Assembly: GCA_003152255.1 (NCBI GenBank) | Contig: PLZT01000628.1 | Coordinates: 2,354 to 12,149 of the forward strand | DNA: 9,796 nt | Reading direction: 5' to 3' | Source: Methylocystaceae bacterium | Lineage (GTDB): Bacteria > Pseudomonadota > Alphaproteobacteria > Rhizobiales > Beijerinckiaceae | Part shown: positions 5,882 through 9,796 of the stretch, one piece after another | Layout: the number at the start of each line of letters is the position of its first letter | Numbering within the stretch: position 1 is the first letter of the stretch | Notes under the pieces: model-generated | Databases searched by the model: none | The model's input: only the letters and a program-made list of their open reading frames with translations | Told to the model about the DNA's origin: nothing | Position numbers and translations under genes: made by a program

Positions 5882-8712
5882 GTCCGCCCGGGGGTCGCGG
5901 GGGCGACTTCCCTGGCCCCGCGCTTTTCGTCCGGCCCCGAGAATATCTCCAGCAATTGCCGCTTTATGGTCGCCTGGCGCGACGGCGAGACGATTTTTCC
6001 GCCCGTCAAATCCTTGACATAGATCGCGTCCACCGCGCGCTCGCCGAACGTCGTGACATGGGCCGAAACGATATTCAAGTTGAGTTTGGAGATGGCGTTG
6101 GTGATCTCGAACAGCAAGCCCTCGCGGTCGAGGCCCGAGATTTCGAGCACCGTGCAATCAAGCGACAGGCTGTTGTCTATGACCACTTCCGGCGCGATCG
6201 AGAAAGCGTTGGCCCGCGGCGTTTTGGCGCTCCGCGCCTCGATCGCGTCGGCGACCGCCACCTCGCCGCGCAGCGCCTTCTTGGCGAAGGCGGCGATGCG
6301 GTCGCCGCGACGCTGTTCGTCGTCGTCGAATGAGAAAGCGCGCGAACAGACGATGGTGTCGAGCGCCAATCCGTCGGCGGTGGTGAAAATATGCGCGTCG
6401 ACGATATTGGCGCCGCAGGCCGCGCAGGCGCCGGCGACGGTCGAGAGCAGCCGGCGATGATCCGGGGCGATCACCGTCAGCTCCGTCGCGCCGCGCTTGT
6501 TGTCGAGCGCCACGGCGGCGACGAGCGGCGCGCGCGCGTCGGCGAGCTGGCGCAGCAGCCGCGCGTGATAGATCTTATGAGCGAGGTCCATTTTCAGCCA
6601 ATAGGCGGGATAGTGCCGCTTGGCGTAACTTTCGAACTCCTCGTCGCTCCAATCCTTCAACGCCGCGCGCAACTGCGCCTTCGCCTCGGCGACGCGGATT
6701 CTGCGGTCGACGGCGGAGTGGCCGCCGCCCAGCACGACCTCCGTCTCCCAATAGAGCTGGCGCAGCAATTGCGCTTTCCAGGCGTCGAGCACGCCGGGTC
6801 CGACCGCGTTGATGTCGCACACGGTCAACACGAACAGCATCTTCAACCGCTCGATGGTCTGCACCACTGAGGCGAATTTCTCGATCGTGCGCGCGTCGGT
6901 GAGGTCGCGGCTCTGCGCGACGCTGGACATCAGCAGATGCTGTTCGACCAGCCAGGCGACCGTCTGAGTTTCTCCCGGCGTGAAGCCGAGCCGCGGACAA
7001 AGCGCCAGCGCCGTCTTCATGCCGGCGATGGAGTGATCCTCCTTGCGGCCCTTGGCGATATCGTGCAGCAGCAGACCGAGATAAAGCACCTTGCGGTTGA
7101 CGATGGTCGGCAGAATTTCGGCGACGAGCTTTTGGTGGTCCGGCAGGCGTCCGGCCTCGAGATCGCAAAGGCCGCCGACCGCGCGCAGCAGATGCTCGTC
7201 GACCGTGTAGTGATGATACATATTGAACTGCATCATCGCGACGATGCGTCCGAAATCGGGGATGAAGCGCCCGAGCACGCCGGTCTCGTTCATGCGCCGC
7301 AGCACGATCTCGGTGATGTTGCGCGACAGCAGCAGTTCGAGAAACAGCCGGTTGGCCTCGGGGCTCGCGCGCAAATCGGCGTCGATGCGGCGCAGATTGC
7401 GCGTCACCGCGCGCAAGGCGTCGGGATGCAGCGGCAGGCTGAAGCGATCCGCCGTCCAGAACAGGCGGATGATGTTCACGGGATCGCGCGCGAAGGCCGC
7501 GTCATCGCTCACGCTGACGCGGTCGTGGTCGATGGTGAAACCTTCCGGGAGGCCCGCCTTGGAGCGGCGCCGCAGCCGCCCGAAAAAACGGTCGAGCATC
7601 GCGGGCGGCTTGGCCTGGCGCTCCTCCAGCGCCGCGCAAACGATGGCGGTCAGATCGCCCACGTCCTTGGCGACGAGAAAGTAATGTTTCATGAAACGTT
7701 CGACGCGCGAGAGGCCGCCGCGGTCGTGATAGCCGAGCCGCGCCGCCAGCACCGGCTGGATGTCGAAGGAGAGCCGCTCCTCGGCGCGCCCGGTCGCGAA
7801 ATGCAAATGACAGCGCGCCCGCCACAAAAATTCCTCGCAGCGCTCGAATAGACTGAACTCCGCCGAGGTGAACAGCCCCGCCGCGACCAACTCCCGCGCC
7901 TCGCGGACGTGATAGACATATTTGCCGATCCAGAACAGCGTGTTGAGGTCGCGCAGGCCTCCTTTGCCTTCCTTCACATTGGGTTCGACGAGATAACGCG
8001 AGGCGCCGGCCCGCTGCACGCGCGCATTGCGTTCGTCGAGCTTAGCGGTGACGAATTCGCGCGCGTCGGCGCGCACGATTTCGCGGTCGAAGCTCTCGAC
8101 CAGATCGTCGAACAACTCCCGATCGCCGAGAATGAACCGCGCCTCCAGCAGCGTCGTGCGGATGGTCATGTCGGCCTTGGCCTGGCGCAGACATTCGGCG
8201 ACGGAGCGGGTGGCGTGGCCGACCTTCTGCCGCAAATCCCACATCATGTAGAGCATCGCCTCGACGACGCTCTCGCCCCAGGGCGTCTGCTTATAGGGCA
8301 GCAGAAACAAGAGATCGATATCGGAGCCGGGCGCCAGCGCGCCGCGTCCATAGCCGCCGACCGCGACCAGCGTCAGGCGCTCGCCGAAGGTCGGCTTCTC
8401 CGTGACGTGAACATGGCTGACCACATAATGGTAGAGCGCGTGGATGATCTCGTCCTCGAGCTCCGACAGAAAGCACGCGCAGGCGTAACCGCGCCCGCCG
8501 GCTTCGAGCCGCGCCCTGGCGACGGCGTGGCCTTGGTCGAGCGCGGCGCGCAGCATTTCCACGACCCCCGCGCGGCAGGACTCCGGCGTGGCGGCGCCGT
8601 CGCAGGCCTCGCCGATGCGCTCCAGCATTTCCGCGCGCAAAGCGACGAGATCGGGGCCGGACGCGTCGAGCGCCCGGAAGGCGCGGGACGGCGAGACGTT
8701 TAACTCGGCCAT
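5878..8712 (-). CDS. glnD: Bifunctional uridylyltransferase / uridylyl-removing enzyme GlnD
   Basis: GlnD senses glutamine and adds or removes UMP on PII proteins (GlnB/GlnK), setting nitrogen-assimilation state. The product has 944 residues from the ATG at 8712. A TTG nine bases upstream is rejected because it lies flush against the GGGAG ribosome site (8722-8726), which is nine bases from the ATG. Domain order is complete: a nucleotidyltransferase domain with GGYGRG (119-124) and the metal-binding GSDIDLLFLLP (from 129); the PII-UTase linker region (for example VEPNVKEGKGGLRDLNTLFW); an HD hydrolase domain with LLLHDIAKGRKEDHS (His550-Asp551), which removes UMP; and two C-terminal ACT domains. 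The first ACT is at about 742-815 (ELTVIAPDHRRLLSTVAGAC), the second at about 852-925 (VLEISGLDREGLLFEITNAI), where glutamine is sensed. All key residues are present. It begins five bases after the gshB stop, so translation of the two is probably coupled. Confidence 0.97.
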   Translation of the reverse strand: MAELNVSPSRAFRALDASGPDLVALRAEMLERIGEACDGAATPESCRAGVVEMLRAALDQGHAVARARLEAGGRGYACACFLSELEDEIIHALYHYVVSHVHVTEKPTFGERLTLVAVGGYGRGALAPGSDIDLLFLLPYKQTPWGESVVEAMLYMMWDLRQKVGHATRSVAECLRQAKADMTIRTTLLEARFILGDRELFDDLVESFDREIVRADAREFVTAKLDERNARVQRAGASRYLVEPNVKEGKGGLRDLNTLFWIGKYVYHVREARELVAAGLFTSAEFSLFERCEEFLWRARCHLHFATGRAEERLSFDIQPVLAARLGYHDRGGLSRVERFMKHYFLVAKDVGDLTAIVCAALEERQAKPPAMLDRFFGRLRRRSKAGLPEGFTIDHDRVSVSDDAAFARDPVNIIRLFWTADRFSLPLHPDALRAVTRNLRRIDADLRASPEANRLFLELLLSRNITEIVLRRMNETGVLGRFIPDFGRIVAMMQFNMYHHYTVDEHLLRAVGGLCDLEAGRLPDHQKLVAEILPTIVNRKVLYLGLLLHDIAKGRKEDHSIAGMKTALALCPRLGFTPGETQTVAWLVEQHLLMSSVAQSRDLTDARTIEKFASVVQTIERLKMLFVLTVCDINAVGPGVLDAWKAQLLRQLYWETEVVLGGGHSAVDRRIRVAEAKAQLRAALKDWSDEEFESYAKRHYPAYWLKMDLAHKIYHARLLRQLADARAPLVAAVALDNKRGATELTVIAPDHRRLLSTVAGACAACGANIVDAHIFTTADGLALDTIVCSRAFSFDDDEQRRGDRIAAFAKKALRGEVAVADAIEARSAKTPRANAFSIAPEVVIDNSLSLDCTVLEISGLDREGLLFEITNAISKLNLNIVSAHVTTFGERAVDAIYVKDLTGGKIVSPSRQATIKRQLLEIFSGPDEKRGAREVAPATPGRT

Positions 8713-8717
8713 GTCGC

Positions 8718-9674
8718 TCAACTCCCGTCGCGCAAGATTTTAAGCCGCTCCTCCACCTTGTCCATGATCCTCGGCGCCAAATCCGGCCCGCCAATGTTTT
8801 TTAGCGCGCGCAGACCCGTTGGCGAGGTGACGTTGATCTCCGTCAGCCAGCCGTCGATCACGTCGAGGCCGACGAAAAGCAGGCCGCGCTGCTTGAGATG
8901 CGGCCCGAGGCGCGCGCAAATTTCGCGCTCGCGGTCGGAAAGCTCGGTGGCCGCCGCGGCGCCGCCACGCACCATATTGGAGCGAATATCGTCCTCCGCC
9001 GGCACGCGGTTGACCGCGCCGAGCGGCTCCCCGTCGACGAGCAGGATACGCTTGTCGCCGAGCGACACCGCCGGCAGGAAGCGTTGCACCACCCAGGGCT
9101 CGCGGAAGATTGTCGAAAACAGATCGAACAGCGAGCCGAAATTCGGATCGCGCCGCGCGACTTTAAACACGCTGGCGCCGCCATGCCCGAACAGCGGCTT
9201 CATCACGACTTCGCCATGCTCGGCGCGAAACCGCTCGATCGCCGCGCGGTCGCGCGTGATCAGCGTCGGCGGCATCAAATCCGCGAACTCCATCACGAAC
9301 AGTTTTTCCGGCGCGTTGCGCACGCTGGCGGGATCGTTGACGACGAGCGTGCGCGCGGCGACGCGCTCAAGAATGTGCGTCGAGGAGATATAGGCGAGGT
9401 CGAAGGGCGGGTCTTGCCGCAGCAACACCACGTCGACCATCGAGAGATCGAGCTGACGCGTCTCGCCGAGTTCGTAATAATGGCCGGCCTCGTCGCGGAC
9501 GGCGATCTCTTGCGCGCGCGCGGTGACGCCGCCGGCCTCCAGCGACATGTGATCGGGCGTATAGAACCACAGCCGATGGCCGCGCCGCGCCGCCTCTAGC
9601 ATTATAGCGAAGGTCGAGTCGCCGGCGAAGTTGATCTTCTCCAAAGGGTCCATCTGGACGGCGACTTCGAGCAT
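8718..9674 (-). CDS. gshB: Glutathione synthetase
   Basis: GshB is a cytoplasmic ATP-grasp enzyme that joins glycine to gamma-glutamylcysteine, the second step of glutathione synthesis. The 318-residue product matches the bacterial family length. It opens with the typical [19 protein letters not shown], in which an MDP.E.I...DSTF pattern is characteristic. It continues with LLRQDPPFD (84-92), the ATP-binding [15 protein letters not shown] (156-170; Lys159 and a glycine-rich loop), DKRILLVDG (207-215), [17 protein letters not shown] (222-238) and the metal- and substrate-binding [14 protein letters not shown] (278-291). The ATG at 9674 has a strong ribosome site, GGGAG, six bases upstream. It is first in the minus-strand run gshB-glnD-grpE, and its last codons contain the glnD ribosome site. 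No partner gene gshA is in the window. Confidence 0.97.
   Translation of the reverse strand: MLEVAVQMDPLEKINFAGDSTFAIMLEAARRGHRLWFYTPDHMSLEAGGVTARAQEIAVRDEAGHYYELGETRQLDLSMVDVVLLRQDPPFDLAYISSTHILERVAARTLVVNDPASVRNAPEKLFVMEFADLMPPTLITRDRAAIERFRAEHGEVVMKPLFGHGGASVFKVARRDPNFGSLFDLFSTIFREPWVVQRFLPAVSLGDKRILLVDGEPLGAVNRVPAEDDIRSNMVRGGAAAATELSDREREICARLGPHLKQRGLLFVGLDVIDGWLTEINVTSPTGLRALKNIGGPDLAPRIMDKVEERLKILRDGS
8722..8726 (-). promoter_or_regulatory. Ribosome binding site for glnD, inside the 3' end of gshB
   Basis: GGGAG on the minus strand lies nine bases before the glnD ATG at 8712 and overlaps the final gshB codons (stop 8720-8718). It decides the glnD start against the TTG at 8721 and suggests ribosomes finishing gshB re-initiate on glnD. 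Confidence 0.65.
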
Positions 9675-9727
9675 GGGCGTCTCCCTGTTCGGCGCGCCGC
9701 AGGCGCCGCTCGCAAACGAAAAGTTGG

Positions 9728-9774
9728 AGCAGGTTCTCGGCTCAAAGTCTATCGACTTTTTCCGAGCGCCTGCT
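9728..9774. repeat. 47-bp imperfect palindrome in the gshB leader
   Basis: The paired arms are AGCAGG (9728-9733) with CCTGCT (9769-9774), CGG (9738-9740) with CCG (9762-9764), and AAAGTC (9744-9749) with GACTTT (9754-9759) around the loop TATC. The layout resembles the GAGCATGATC...TTTTC...GATCATGCTC palindromes dispersed in Rhizobiales, though the bases differ. It lies 54 bases upstream of the gshB ATG, so it could be in the gshB leader RNA or mark the promoter-proximal end of the operon. No clear gshB promoter was found around it. Confidence 0.65.
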
Positions 9775-9796
9775 AGGGCCTGTCATCAATTGAGCC

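Noticed and set aside
5125..6333. A 402-codon plus-strand open frame across grpE and the 3' end of glnD.
   Set aside because: It lies antisense to two certain genes. Its translation is rich in arginine and aspartate with no domain, as expected for antisense frames in GC-rich coding DNA.
6937..8703. Two long plus-strand open frames (6937-7851 and 7909-8703) inside glnD.
   Set aside because: Both are antisense to a complete, motif-rich glnD and show no recognisable protein features.
1..9796. CRISPR array, tRNA, rRNA, riboswitch, or a defence or toxin-antitoxin system.
   Set aside because: By eye I found no regularly spaced direct repeats, no tRNA-like cloverleaf or rRNA segments, and no intact accessory genes. 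The only accessory trace is the decayed regulator.

Overview
The window is GC-rich, densely coded DNA from an alphaproteobacterium, most likely a member of the Rhizobiales/Hyphomicrobiales. The evidence is a CckA-type hybrid kinase, a GlnD of the alphaproteobacterial form, and intergenic palindromes of the kinds scattered through Rhizobiales genomes. A methanotroph-like family (Methylocystaceae/Beijerinckiaceae) is a guess only. The genes are chromosomal housekeeping functions. I see no rRNA, tRNA, CRISPR array, transposase gene or phage gene.

Layout, left to right. (1) 1-1037, plus strand: the 3' part of cckA, from just after the phospho-acceptor helix to the receiver domain. (2) 1159-1431, plus: a small secreted protein with six cysteines in the mature chain, including two CX3C pairs, preceded by a perfect TTGACA hexamer. 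(3) 1632-2936, plus: purB, adenylosuccinate lyase. (4) 2979-3059: an 81-bp palindromic repeat between the convergent purB and transporter genes, probably a two-way terminator. (5) 3096-4151, minus: a CorA/ZntB-family metal-ion transporter. (6) 4235-4837, minus: a predicted lipoprotein of unknown function. (7) 4838-5238: about 400 bases without an intact gene. They hold the remains of a small Xre/Cro-type DNA-binding protein gene (plus strand, frameshifted) and two oppositely oriented copies of a CCTTCTCCC...GGGAGAAGG repeat. (8) 5239-9674, minus: gshB, glnD and grpE in that transcriptional order, with gshB and glnD tightly coupled. (9) 9675-9796: the gshB leader, with a 47-bp imperfect palindrome.

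Functionally the window touches cell-cycle phosphorelay control (CckA), purine synthesis (PurB), cation transport, glutathione synthesis (GshB), nitrogen sensing through PII uridylylation (GlnD) and the DnaK chaperone cycle (GrpE). Only gshB-glnD(-grpE) looks like an operon. The other genes are single units separated by repeats or promoter-sized gaps.

I do not see a new multi-gene system. The less ordinary items are the twin-CX3C secreted protein, the decayed regulator with its neighbouring inverted repeats, and the unusual grpE start region. Three start sites were chosen against the longest open frame: 1159, 4837 and 8712.
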